64,000 bases of DNA, from assembly GCA_018228705.1 (NCBI GenBank), contig CP073694.1, forward strand, positions 2,604,001-2,668,000. The letters are read 5' to 3'. Below, one piece after another: positions 17,363 to 25,162 of this stretch. Origin of the DNA: Dysosmobacter sp. Marseille-Q4140 (lineage in GTDB: Bacteria > Bacillota > Clostridia > Oscillospirales > Oscillospiraceae). A model generated the notes under the pieces. The model was not told where the DNA came from. It made no database searches and saw only the letters and a list, made by a program, of their open reading frames with translations. The first letter of the stretch is position 1; each line of letters begins with the position of its first letter. Both the position numbers and the translations under genes were made by a program.

Positions 17363-18319
17363 ATGTTTGACATTTTATGTATTGGAGAAACAGCCGTTGA
17401 TATTATCTGCAAACCGGTGTCCGAGTGTCTTTTTTCCAATGTCTGCAGCCCGGTGGAGAGCATTTCAATTCAGTCGGGCGGAGATGCCTTAAACAACGCC
17501 GTGGACCTTGCCAAGCTGGGAAATCAGGTTTGTTATGTTGGCCGAATCGGATTGGACGCCGGCGGGGAGTTTGTTCTGGGAGCGCTCCAGAACGCAGGCG
17601 TAGATGTCTCCCACGTAGTGCGCACCGATTGCCCCCATGCGAAAGTGAATCTCTTAATCAAGCCTGACGGCAACCGGGCTTTTTTCTATTACGGAGGAAC
17701 CAGCCGGGAATTTTCCGCATCTGATGTGGACCCTGCCCTGTTGTCCTCGTGCAAAATTTTACAGGTGGGCGGCACGTTCCACTTGCCGGCATTCGACGGG
17801 GCGGGCGCCGCAGAATTGTTTCAAGCCGCCCAAAAGGCCGGGGTATTGACGTCTATGGACGTTACAAATGATTTCACCGGACGGTGGAATGAAATTATTT
17901 CCCCGTGCTATCCCCATTTGGACTACTTCCTCCCCAGCATCGACCAGGCCAAGCTCATCAGCGGATACCAGGACCCCAGGGATATCGCGGCTTTCTTCCT
18001 GGACCGCGGCGTTAAACACGTGGCGATCAAGCTGGGCGCCGAGGGCAGCTTCTACCAGTCGGGGAACAAGGCGTTTTTCTGCGGAACGTATCACGTCCCC
18101 GTGGTAGAAACCACCGGCGCGGGAGACGCCTTCTGCGCGGGGTTCCTGACCGCTCTTGTGCGCAACTGCTCTCCGGAGGAATGCGTATTGACCGCAACAG
18201 CAGCGTCAGCGCAGGTGATACAGGCCGTGGGCGCCAACACGGGCATGTGTTCCTACGCGCAGCTGCAGGCATTTATCCGGGAAAACCAGCCGCCAGAAAT
18301 TCATTATGTAACGGATTAA
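17363..18319 (+). CDS. PfkB-family carbohydrate kinase
   Basis: 318 residues of the ribokinase fold. N-terminal FDILCIGETAVDIICKP, the SGGDALNNAVDLAKLG substrate loop, GRIGLDAGGEFVLGAL, and the anion-hole/catalytic motif TTGAGDAFCAGF with the base Asp255. It transfers phosphate from ATP to a sugar or sugar derivative in the cytoplasm. In this island it is the obvious candidate to phosphorylate the incoming substrate before the GRE or aldolase step. The specificity (fructose, anhydrosugar or sugar acid) is not determinable from sequence. It is 40 bp upstream of the DeoR regulator, likely one transcript. Confidence 0.92.
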   Translation: MFDILCIGETAVDIICKPVSECLFSNVCSPVESISIQSGGDALNNAVDLAKLGNQVCYVGRIGLDAGGEFVLGALQNAGVDVSHVVRTDCPHAKVNLLIKPDGNRAFFYYGGTSREFSASDVDPALLSSCKILQVGGTFHLPAFDGAGAAELFQAAQKAGVLTSMDVTNDFTGRWNEIISPCYPHLDYFLPSIDQAKLISGYQDPRDIAAFFLDRGVKHVAIKLGAEGSFYQSGNKAFFCGTYHVPVVETTGAGDAFCAGFLTALVRNCSPEECVLTATAASAQVIQAVGANTGMCSYAQLQAFIRENQPPEIHYVTD

Positions 18320-18358
18320 AAATTCTAATCAAGGCCAAGCAATAAGGGATAGACGAGT

Positions 18359-19210
18359 ATGAATGAGAGACAGTCTAAAATTTTATATTTCATTGAGAGC
18401 AAGGGCAGCGTGCAGATCAAGGAGCTGCAGGAGCTTGTGTCGGACTATACGCCCATGACGCTATGGCGTGACTTGGCCAAATTAGAGGAACTGGGTTACA
18501 TCCGCCGTTACCGCGGAGGCGCTTCCGCAATCCGAAACCAGTTTACAGAACAGGAGCAGTCCTTTTTCTACCGGCTGAAAAAAAATGTCTACGAAAAAGA
18601 AGAGATTTCAAGGATTGCCGTGGGATTGCTGAATTCCTACCACGCCCTCTACCTGGACGGCGGAAGCACAACGTATTCGTTGGCCAAACGGCTGCCGGAC
18701 GGGCATTTTACCATCATCACCAGCGGAGCCAATATCGCGGTAGAGCTCTCCCAGCGAAATGGATACAACGTAAATTTACTGGGCGGCCAGGTGATCGGCA
18801 CGACCCTGGCTTGTTCAGGGCCTCAGGCAGAGGACATGCTCGGCAGCATGAATGTTGATGTAGCGGTGCTGTCCACATCTGGTTTTTCCCTGGAAAACGG
18901 ATTCGCCAGCGGATATCTCAGTGAAGCGCATTTGAAAAAACGCGTCATTGAAAAAGCCTCTTCCTGCGTGATCATGCTGATGGATAAAGGCAAAATCGGA
19001 AAAGTCCAGCCGTTTACTTTCGGCCGTCCCAACGACATCGATGTCTTGATTACGGATGAAGAGCTTCCACAAAACGTCATGGAAGAGATGGGGAAACATC
19101 ACGTAAAGGTGTTTTTTCCAAAAGATGGTTACGAGGAACAGGAGCGAAGGGCCTGGCTGGAGGAATTTTTGTCTACGCAAAAGAGGTATTCCCGTTCCGG
19201 CACCAATTGA
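18359..19210 (+). CDS. DeoR-family transcriptional regulator of the island
   Basis: 283 residues. Residues 1-55 are the DeoR winged helix (RQSKILYFIESKGSVQIKELQELV, then TPMTLWRDLAKLEELGYIRRYRGGA). The rest is the sugar-phosphate-sensing domain of the family, with YLDGGSTTYSLAKRL, ITSGANIAVEL, LLGGQVIG and an MDKGKIGK segment near the end, where ISOCOT-fold proteins bind phosphorylated sugars. It is cotranscribed with the PfkB kinase, so its inducer is probably that kinase's product or a later intermediate. The ATAAC/GTTAT palindromes at 10.9-11.2, 17.3 and 19.4 kb are candidate sites. Confidence 0.92.
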   Translation: MNERQSKILYFIESKGSVQIKELQELVSDYTPMTLWRDLAKLEELGYIRRYRGGASAIRNQFTEQEQSFFYRLKKNVYEKEEISRIAVGLLNSYHALYLDGGSTTYSLAKRLPDGHFTIITSGANIAVELSQRNGYNVNLLGGQVIGTTLACSGPQAEDMLGSMNVDVAVLSTSGFSLENGFASGYLSEAHLKKRVIEKASSCVIMLMDKGKIGKVQPFTFGRPNDIDVLITDEELPQNVMEEMGKHHVKVFFPKDGYEEQERRAWLEEFLSTQKRYSRSGTN

Positions 19211-19223
19211 ATGTTAAATTTTT

Positions 19224-19276
19224 GAGTCTCATCTGTTAGAAAGCCCGTTGTGCTGAAAACAGATGAGACTCTTTTT
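19224..19276 (+). terminator. Intrinsic terminator after the DeoR gene
   Basis: A 14-bp perfect stem, GAGTCTCATCTGTT (19224-19237) and AACAGATGAGACTC (19258-19271), is followed directly by TTTTT. The loop is about 20 nt. Confidence 0.85.
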
Positions 19277-19433
19277 CCCCGCAGGGAGCTCCTGTCAGGG
19301 TCGCTGCTTTGTTGCATATATAATTTTGAAAATCAGCGAAAAATATTTCATTTTGAAATTTTGCTTTTTAATATGTACATATCTGTACTGTCTCTTGCAA
19401 TCGTGATAATCTCCTGATCTTTTTAAATTATAG

Positions 19434-19462
19434 TTGAAAAGTGTTATATATTGGTATATAAT
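19434..19462 (+). promoter_or_regulatory. Promoter of the ManA-like gene with overlapping palindrome
   Basis: TTGAAA (19434-19439), 17-bp spacer, perfect TATAAT (19457-19462). TTATATA-TTGG-TATATAA (19444-19461), a 7-4-7 inverted repeat of the same geometry as the island operator at 10926, overlaps the spacer and -10, a repression layout. Confidence 0.72.
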
Positions 19463-19496
19463 GCAGTTATAAAAAGTTATATAGGAGGCATGCCGT

Positions 19497-20582
19497 ATGG
19501 ATCTGTTTCATCAACCCTGGGAACTCATTCCCAGCCATGTCCGTGGAAAAGGAGGCCGCGAAATTGGAAGATTTCGCGGAGACCCCGCCGCAGTAGATTG
19601 TGCGGATGGATCTGAGTGCTGGGTCGGGGCCGTCAACACCGTTCAAGCGCCTCCTGCTGATCAGCCATACAAGGGATGCAGCCAGGTGATTTTGCCGGAT
19701 GGCCAAGTCCTCTATTTATTCCAGGCAATCGCCATGGCGCCTCAAGAAGTTCTGGGGGAAAAACATATCGCACAATACGGAACGGGCTTAGGCGTTCTGG
19801 TGAAATTCCTGGATGCGCAGGTGCAATACCGCCTTCAATGCCACCCCACCCGGCCTTGGGCCAAGAAGATGTGGAACAGTGATTTCGGGAAAGAGGAGAG
19901 CTGGTACATCATCAGCACACGTGAGGACACCCGGGAACCCGCATACATTTTGCTGGGGTTCAAGGAGGGGATCACTCCCGAACTCTGGGAAAAATACTAT
20001 CGCAAGGATGATACCGCAGCCCTGGAAAACCTCTGCCACAAAATCCATGTCAAGCCAGGCGACGCCTTCTTCGTAGGAGGAGGCTGCCCGCACGCAGTCG
20101 GAGCAGGCTGTCTATTGATCGAAGTCCAGGAGCCGTCCGATTTAACCCTGGGGGCCCGGCCATTTTATGCAGAGACCATTCGCGATGACGACGTGCCGGA
20201 AGACGTGTTTGATCGGCGCCTCCTCGGGGCATATATCTACGAAGGGCGCAGCTATGCTGACAACCTGAAAAAATGGGCCTCCAAGAAAACGTGTTTCCGC
20301 AAGGGTCCATGGGGTGAAGAAATCATTCTGATCGGGCCGGATCATACACAGTATTTTTCCGTCACAAGGCTGTCCGTACACGGTGAGGCAGCATTTTATC
20401 ACACGGGATATCCCCAAATTGCGATTGTAGAGTCTGGCAAAGGCACACTGATTTGGGACGGGGGCTCCATGGAAGTCAGCCAAGCCAAAGAACTGTTTTT
20501 CCCGGTGGACATTCCAAATTTCCGCGTCGTCGGAGATGTTGATTTTGTCCTGTCCAATCCAGGCGGTGTTTCCTTCTCATAA
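19497..20582 (+). CDS. Class I mannose-6-phosphate isomerase-like protein
   Basis: 361 residues, cupin-type zinc isomerase family that interconverts mannose-6-phosphate and fructose-6-phosphate. Zinc-site motifs are visible: QCHPTRPWAKK (Gln and His ligands near residue 117) and GGGCPHAVGAGCLLIEVQEPSDLT (His and Glu region). The start ATG at 19497 follows AGGAGG by 8 nt. It has its own promoter after a terminator but shares operator geometry with the island. It may supply or handle fructose/mannose phosphates related to the GRE substrate, or isomerise an unusual sugar phosphate; the N-terminus lacks the usual YxW-G start region, so the exact substrate is uncertain. Confidence 0.8.
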   Translation: MDLFHQPWELIPSHVRGKGGREIGRFRGDPAAVDCADGSECWVGAVNTVQAPPADQPYKGCSQVILPDGQVLYLFQAIAMAPQEVLGEKHIAQYGTGLGVLVKFLDAQVQYRLQCHPTRPWAKKMWNSDFGKEESWYIISTREDTREPAYILLGFKEGITPELWEKYYRKDDTAALENLCHKIHVKPGDAFFVGGGCPHAVGAGCLLIEVQEPSDLTLGARPFYAETIRDDDVPEDVFDRRLLGAYIYEGRSYADNLKKWASKKTCFRKGPWGEEIILIGPDHTQYFSVTRLSVHGEAAFYHTGYPQIAIVESGKGTLIWDGGSMEVSQAKELFFPVDIPNFRVVGDVDFVLSNPGGVSFS

Positions 20583-20651
20583 ATCCACATCAGAATTCGG
20601 AACCCAGGGAGAATTCAGCCCCATCAAGCCGGTTTTCCCTCCCCCATTATC

Positions 20652-20687
20652 AAAAAATAACTACACCTTTCGGTGTGGTTATTTTTT
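20652..20687. terminator. Bidirectional intrinsic terminator after the ManA-like gene
   Basis: Stem from AAAAAATAACTACACC (20652-20667) to GGTGTGGTTATTTTTT (20672-20687), loop TTTC. A and T runs on the two sides make it work in both directions; it marks the end of the catabolic island genes. Confidence 0.88.
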
Positions 20688-20843
20688 GGTACATCCGGAG
20701 GGGGTTGGACCTACTTTTAGTACGATTTTACTGTGACGCTACCGAGAACTGGTGGAACGTTTTGCTATAATAATCCCGTTTCGTTGAGGTTGCACCAATG
20801 GGCGGTATTATTTTTCTATGTTGCTATGTTCTATTCGATAGGA

Positions 20844-20932
20844 TGTCCGATAGAACGTTCGTCAAAGACTTTTTAACAGGGGTGAAGTAAGCGTAAGCTT
20901 GTCCGATAGAATCGAATTTTTGTCCGATAGAA
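20844..20932 (+). repeat. Three copies of TGTCCGATAGAA
   Basis: Exact 12-bp repeats at 20844-20855, 20900-20911 and 20921-20932, with a related inverted TTCTATTCGATAGGA just upstream (about 20829-20843). They lie immediately after the stop of the AlbA-type gene, in AT-rich DNA with no gene (20688-20935). They may be protein-binding repeats or an element end. Confidence 0.7.
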
Positions 20933-20935
20933 CTA

Positions 20936-22375
20936 TTATTCAGCGGAATATAGATAGTATTTTCGATATCGTCCAATGCCGTCAGCTTTAAGTATCTTCA
21001 TGCTTACCATACCTACCAATTCGCGATTTGCCATTTTATCATCACCGACAGAGTTCATTCCGTTCAGCTCACGATAGGTGCTATTGTTAATGCCATCTTT
21101 ATTATGATGCCGCAGGTAAACCAAACAGTTGAGTTGACGATCTTTTAGATTATATTCCCAGAAGCGTTTGAGCCACTCTTTGTCGTCCGCCGAAATAAAG
21201 GCAGACGTAAAAAGCGTAGCTTTGAAGGATTGCCCAGAAATATTCTCGAACATGGGAGCCTGAAGGCCAGCTTCGCGAATTGTTTGTTTGATAGTCCTAA
21301 TCCCGCGAGCCTTTTGCTCCGTATATCCATTTTCCTTAAAGAAATTCATCACTAATGGGTTGCGTGTGACTGACTGGGTACTTTCAAGCTCGTCTATTGG
21401 CATTAGACTTCTGCCTGGATTGATTATCTCGATTCTATTCGCATAAATGTCAACTTGTATGCGTGAGCTATTCGTAGCATAATCTCTATGGACAATTGCG
21501 TTGGCGAGCGCCTCACGAATTGCGATCTCTGGGATAACTAAATAATCCTGACGTTTACCGTCTGGTCCAATCATTCCACGTACCGGAAGCTTACTCTTTA
21601 TGAACGAAAAGGCACTTTCAAACTGGTCTATTACACACCCGTCAAACTCTCGACTATCTGTATAGGTGAGACTGGCATCACCAACGACTTTATCTATATC
21701 CGGATATTGAGTTACTGCAATATTCATTGTCGGCGCGACTACTTCTTTTAGAGCCAATTTATTCCCGAAGGCCAAGAGCCCGAATAGCGTAACTTTTCCG
21801 TCAACGACCACCTTTTGTTTCTGTAAAATTTCTTCTTCAGAAAAACGTTGATAAACGTTATTATTTCTTGAATTCAGTAAGTCGATATATTCTTTGATTT
21901 TACGATCGTCCAAAACCTCATGATAATCCACTTCATAAGTAAAAGTTTCTGCTCCGCCTTGTGCTGCTACTGCAAACCGCATAATATCTTCGTCGGTCGC
22001 CTTGATATTTGTGGATCCTACCCGAATATAGGTACCGTCCCTGACTCCTCTTCTCTTTGAATAAAGTGGACGCATAATGGCTGGAAGTGGATCAATAATT
22101 ACAGCTACATGATTCTCTTCAATACTTATTATCGGTACAATTTTATGATTAAAGCCCGTATTACACAAGCTAACAAAATTCTTCTGTAGAGAGTCCAATT
22201 CTTTGCTTGAAAGGCCGGTTTCTTCGCCGTCATCTTTCACACCAAATAGAATCTTTCCGCCATCGGTATTTGAAAAAGCGCTAATCGACATCCAGGCATT
22301 CTCTGGCAATTGTCCGTGATTGGCACTTTTGAACTCCAATCGTTCACTTTCTGGGTCTAATATTCTGCTTGCCAT
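20936..22375 (-). CDS. AlbA_2/Schlafen-type ATP-binding protein (COG2865, putative DNA-binding regulator)
   Basis: 479 residues. The N-terminal domain has the AlbA_2/Schlafen layout ESERLEFKSA, ISAFSNTDGGKILFGVKDDG and PIISIEENHVAVIIDPL. A GHKL-like ATPase-type central part follows (IREALANAIVHRDYATNSSRIQVDIYANRIEIINPG, then ARGIRTIKQTIREAGLQAPMFE), and a winged-helix region near the C-terminus. Such proteins occur as regulators and in phage-defence loci; the role here is unknown. Codon use is clearly AT-rich compared with the flanks, a sign of transfer. A TATAAT at 22385-22390 (minus strand) lies only 8 nt before the ATG, so the leader may be very short. Confidence 0.82.
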   Translation of the reverse strand: MASRILDPESERLEFKSANHGQLPENAWMSISAFSNTDGGKILFGVKDDGEETGLSSKELDSLQKNFVSLCNTGFNHKIVPIISIEENHVAVIIDPLPAIMRPLYSKRRGVRDGTYIRVGSTNIKATDEDIMRFAVAAQGGAETFTYEVDYHEVLDDRKIKEYIDLLNSRNNNVYQRFSEEEILQKQKVVVDGKVTLFGLLAFGNKLALKEVVAPTMNIAVTQYPDIDKVVGDASLTYTDSREFDGCVIDQFESAFSFIKSKLPVRGMIGPDGKRQDYLVIPEIAIREALANAIVHRDYATNSSRIQVDIYANRIEIINPGRSLMPIDELESTQSVTRNPLVMNFFKENGYTEQKARGIRTIKQTIREAGLQAPMFENISGQSFKATLFTSAFISADDKEWLKRFWEYNLKDRQLNCLVYLRHHNKDGINNSTYRELNGMNSVGDDKMANRELVGMVSMKILKADGIGRYRKYYLYSAE

Positions 22376-22778
22376 ACCTCTACATTATAGCATATTGATT
22401 ACCACCTGCGACAAACCGTGAACTACCTTATGCGATTTGAATCCCCTATCTCCAATTAACAGAGGTATATGATTGGAGTCCTGAATGAGGGAAGTGAAAA
22501 AATAGTTTGTAAAACTTAAGAAAAGAGGGGAACGAACCCCCCATTTTTTGTTATCTCTGTTATTCTCTATATTTCTCCATAACCACTTTTTAAGGCTTTT
22601 AATCGGCATTTATTAGGTATTATAGAATTGATGTTGTTTAAGTTATTGGTAACAATTGGTGTGAGTTGAATTATCAGTATCACTATTAGTTGAAAGCTGA
22701 TGCAGGCGTGTCTATATATAATATAGCGCGAAAATGAGGGTAACGATATCCGATTTTGACGTCCTAACACATAACTTT

Positions 22779-22821
22779 AGAGCAAGATTTCCTATGGGAA
22801 ATTCTTGCTCTGAAGCTTTTT
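22779..22821 (+). terminator. Stem-loop terminator in AT-rich intergenic DNA
   Basis: AGAGCAAGATTTCC (22779-22792) pairs with GGAAATTCTTGCTCT (22797-22811) with one bulge, followed by GAAGCTTTTT. The rest of 22376-22930 holds only weak short ORFs on the minus strand without convincing ribosome sites; I see no other gene there. Confidence 0.6.
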
Positions 22822-22930
22822 AGAAATAAAATTATAACTTTGCATATCCTGTAACAATAAGGTGCAGCGGGCAATCGCACAATATATAGCATGTATTCGT
22901 AAAATATATACTATATATTGAATTCTTTGC

Positions 22931-22959
22931 TTGTAAATATGCTGTATCTATGATATACT
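22931..22959 (+). promoter_or_regulatory. Promoter of the membrane/SH3 protein gene
   Basis: TTGTAA (22931-22936), 17-bp spacer, TATACT (22954-22959), 37 bp before the ATG. Confidence 0.65.
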
Positions 22960-22995
22960 TTATCACTGTAGTAGGTTACAAGGAGCGATTAGGAT

Positions 22996-23883
22996 ATGTC
23001 GAAAACTATGGCAGCATTTTATGAAGACCCTCCATACTTAGAAGCATGGAATCGTATTCAGCGGCAGATAGATTCGATGACCCAGCCTTTACTGAATATA
23101 CAACAGAATTATGCGGCATTGACAAGAAATCTCTCTGCCGTGTTAGATTCACCTGCAATCCAAAACATCAATAGAATGTGTAAGGCGTTTGATAGTCAGT
23201 CCATGTCAGCTCTATACCGTACCCAGGAAATTATAGAAAAGATCGACACTTCTGGAATGGTGGCTGCCCTTAGGCAGTACCAGGCTACTATCGACTCTTT
23301 TATGCCAAAAGACTTTCAGACGCAGCTCAGCATGCGGCTTGAAGAATGGTCTCGTGTTGTGTCAAAAGTTATTCCGTGTCAAATCGAGCCTTTAACTGAG
23401 GCAAGAATAGCGGAACTAACCAGACTGTCGTCACTGGCAGAAGAATATACCAGAGATTTTAGGGATGAGTCTGGTATCCTGTCCGAAGGTGAACAAGAAC
23501 TTGTGGCAGGAGAGGTAGAAGAAATTCTTCATTCGGGGAAAAATTGGGATCAGCGTTTCGCAGAACGAATGAAGATTCTTTCTCAGACCCATCCATCTAT
23601 TGTATGGGTACTTGTGTATGTGTTTCTCCCAATTTTAATTAGTATTATTGCCAATATAGCCTCGTCTGCAATAGGGCAAGCTTTATCCTCAGCTAATATA
23701 TATGAAGAGCCACACTCTTCTTCTCAGGTAGTGTATCATATTGAACTAAAGGAAAGAGTTGTGGTGATAGGAGACGCTCCCTATTACTATGAGGTTGAGA
23801 TACATGATGAGTCCTCTGGGAATTGTTATACAGGCTATGTCAGCAAGAGGTCTATTTCTCTGATGGAAAGCGAGGAGAAATAG
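22996..23883 (+). CDS. Unknown protein with helical N-domain, one membrane segment and a C-terminal SH3-like domain
   Basis: 295 residues; not recognised. Residues 1-200 are helical and rich in Gln/Ser without cysteine clusters. Residues about 202-226 (PSIVWVLVYVFLPILISIIANIA) are a membrane segment. After it, residues 232-290 contain the pattern of a bacterial SH3 domain, with SSQVVYHIELKERVVVIGDAPYYYEVEI and a final GYVSKRSISLM. SH3 domains of this type bind peptidoglycan or peptides. The ATG at 22996 follows AAGGAG. Its 3' end overlaps the convergent serine recombinase gene by 32 bp. AT-rich; probably cargo of the mobile region. Confidence 0.75.
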   Translation: MSKTMAAFYEDPPYLEAWNRIQRQIDSMTQPLLNIQQNYAALTRNLSAVLDSPAIQNINRMCKAFDSQSMSALYRTQEIIEKIDTSGMVAALRQYQATIDSFMPKDFQTQLSMRLEEWSRVVSKVIPCQIEPLTEARIAELTRLSSLAEEYTRDFRDESGILSEGEQELVAGEVEEILHSGKNWDQRFAERMKILSQTHPSIVWVLVYVFLPILISIIANIASSAIGQALSSANIYEEPHSSSQVVYHIELKERVVVIGDAPYYYEVEIHDESSGNCYTGYVSKRSISLMESEEK

Positions 23884-25162
23884 GCCGGACTGGCATAGAA
23901 GCAGACATCTTCTCCATCACAATCCCATCTATTTCCTGCTCCAGTTCCGTCACTTTCTCCTGTAATGACAAAATGTGGGCGTCGAGGACCGGTTTCCTCA
24001 ACGCCCACATTTTTTGCAGTTTTACAAGTTTCTCCCACTCTTTAATACGACTATCCCGAACCGCCGTGAGATACTCCCACACCATGTCGTCCAGCGTTTC
24101 CTCGTGGATACGGTGGGAGCTGCAATAGCTTTTTCCACTCCGGTGGTAGCCCTTACAGACATACTCCACACGCCGCTTGCTGTTCCAATACCGAATCATT
24201 GGGACGAAGACATTGCCGCACTCCTGGCACCGGAGCAGCCCGGCATAGCGGTGCTTGGAGCGGTTTCCGTTGGCTGGCCGGGCCCGGCCTTTCAGCTGTT
24301 GCTGAACCAGTTTCCATATATCCGGCTCCACGATGACCGGGAAGAAGTTTTCATGGCGGTACCATTCCGCCTGCTCCAATCGCTTCGCCTTGCCACCATG
24401 GGTCTCGGACCGATGGTTGATAAGAACACCAGTATAGGCCTCTTCGGTAAGCACATTTTTTACACTGGCATATGTCCAGAGATAGCGATTATCTCTGGTT
24501 TTATACGCAGCCCGCACTTCTCGTCCGCATTGTTCAGCCCGTAGCTGCGCCGGGGTCTTTCGTCCCAAATCATTGAGCCTGCGGGCGATCTCCTTCTGTC
24601 CAAAGCCATGTAAGTACAGAGAATAGATCATCCGTACGGTTTCTGCTGCCTCTGGGTGGAAATTAACCATGTTGGTGTTGCGATCTTTCCAGTAGCCAAA
24701 GGGAGGAGTAATCACAATGCCTGCTCGCTGCTTCTGTCGGTAACCAGTGCGGATCTTCTTTCCAATATCCTTGGCGTAGTAGTCATTCATCAGGCCACGG
24801 ACGCCGATGACCAGATCATCCTCATCTGAGGTGGTGTCCAGCCCTTCCGTGACAGAGATCACCCGAACACCGCGTTCCCGCAGGTAGTCGATGAAAAGGG
24901 CCGTCTGCGTCCTGTGCCGCCCCAGACGGGAGAGATCCTTGACGAGGACAGCGTCCAGCCTGCCAGTATCCACAGCCGCCGTGAGCTCATTTAGCCCACG
25001 GCGGCTGAAATTCATACCGCTAACATTATCATCAGAGGATAATCCTATGATTTGGTGCCCCTGCCGCTCCGCAAAGGCTCGGCAGATCTCCTGCTGATTC
25101 AGCAGGGAATTCATCTCGCAGTCGTCGTCATTGGATAACCTGGAATAAATCCACACTCTCAT
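23852..25162 (-). CDS. Large serine recombinase (copy 1)
   Basis: 436 residues. Resolvase catalytic domain at the N-terminus (MRVWIYSRLSNDDD, nucleophile Ser10; VKDLSRLGRHRTQTALFIDYLRERGVRV). The recombinase domain includes TGYRQKQRAGIVITPPFGYWKD, followed by a zinc-ribbon (CQECGNVF, then CKGYHRSGKSYCSSH) and a C-terminal coiled coil. It excises or integrates the mobile element. It starts inside the stop of copy 2 (4-bp overlap), so the two are translationally coupled. It is shorter than copy 2, mostly in the coiled coil and C-terminal part. Confidence 0.93.
   Translation of the reverse strand: MRVWIYSRLSNDDDCEMNSLLNQQEICRAFAERQGHQIIGLSSDDNVSGMNFSRRGLNELTAAVDTGRLDAVLVKDLSRLGRHRTQTALFIDYLRERGVRVISVTEGLDTTSDEDDLVIGVRGLMNDYYAKDIGKKIRTGYRQKQRAGIVITPPFGYWKDRNTNMVNFHPEAAETVRMIYSLYLHGFGQKEIARRLNDLGRKTPAQLRAEQCGREVRAAYKTRDNRYLWTYASVKNVLTEEAYTGVLINHRSETHGGKAKRLEQAEWYRHENFFPVIVEPDIWKLVQQQLKGRARPANGNRSKHRYAGLLRCQECGNVFVPMIRYWNSKRRVEYVCKGYHRSGKSYCSSHRIHEETLDDMVWEYLTAVRDSRIKEWEKLVKLQKMWALRKPVLDAHILSLQEKVTELEQEIDGIVMEKMSASMPVRPISPRFPSEK

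Noticed and set aside
22385..22770. Two short minus-strand frames in AT-rich DNA
   Set aside because: No good ribosome site, no motif, composition like the non-coding surroundings.
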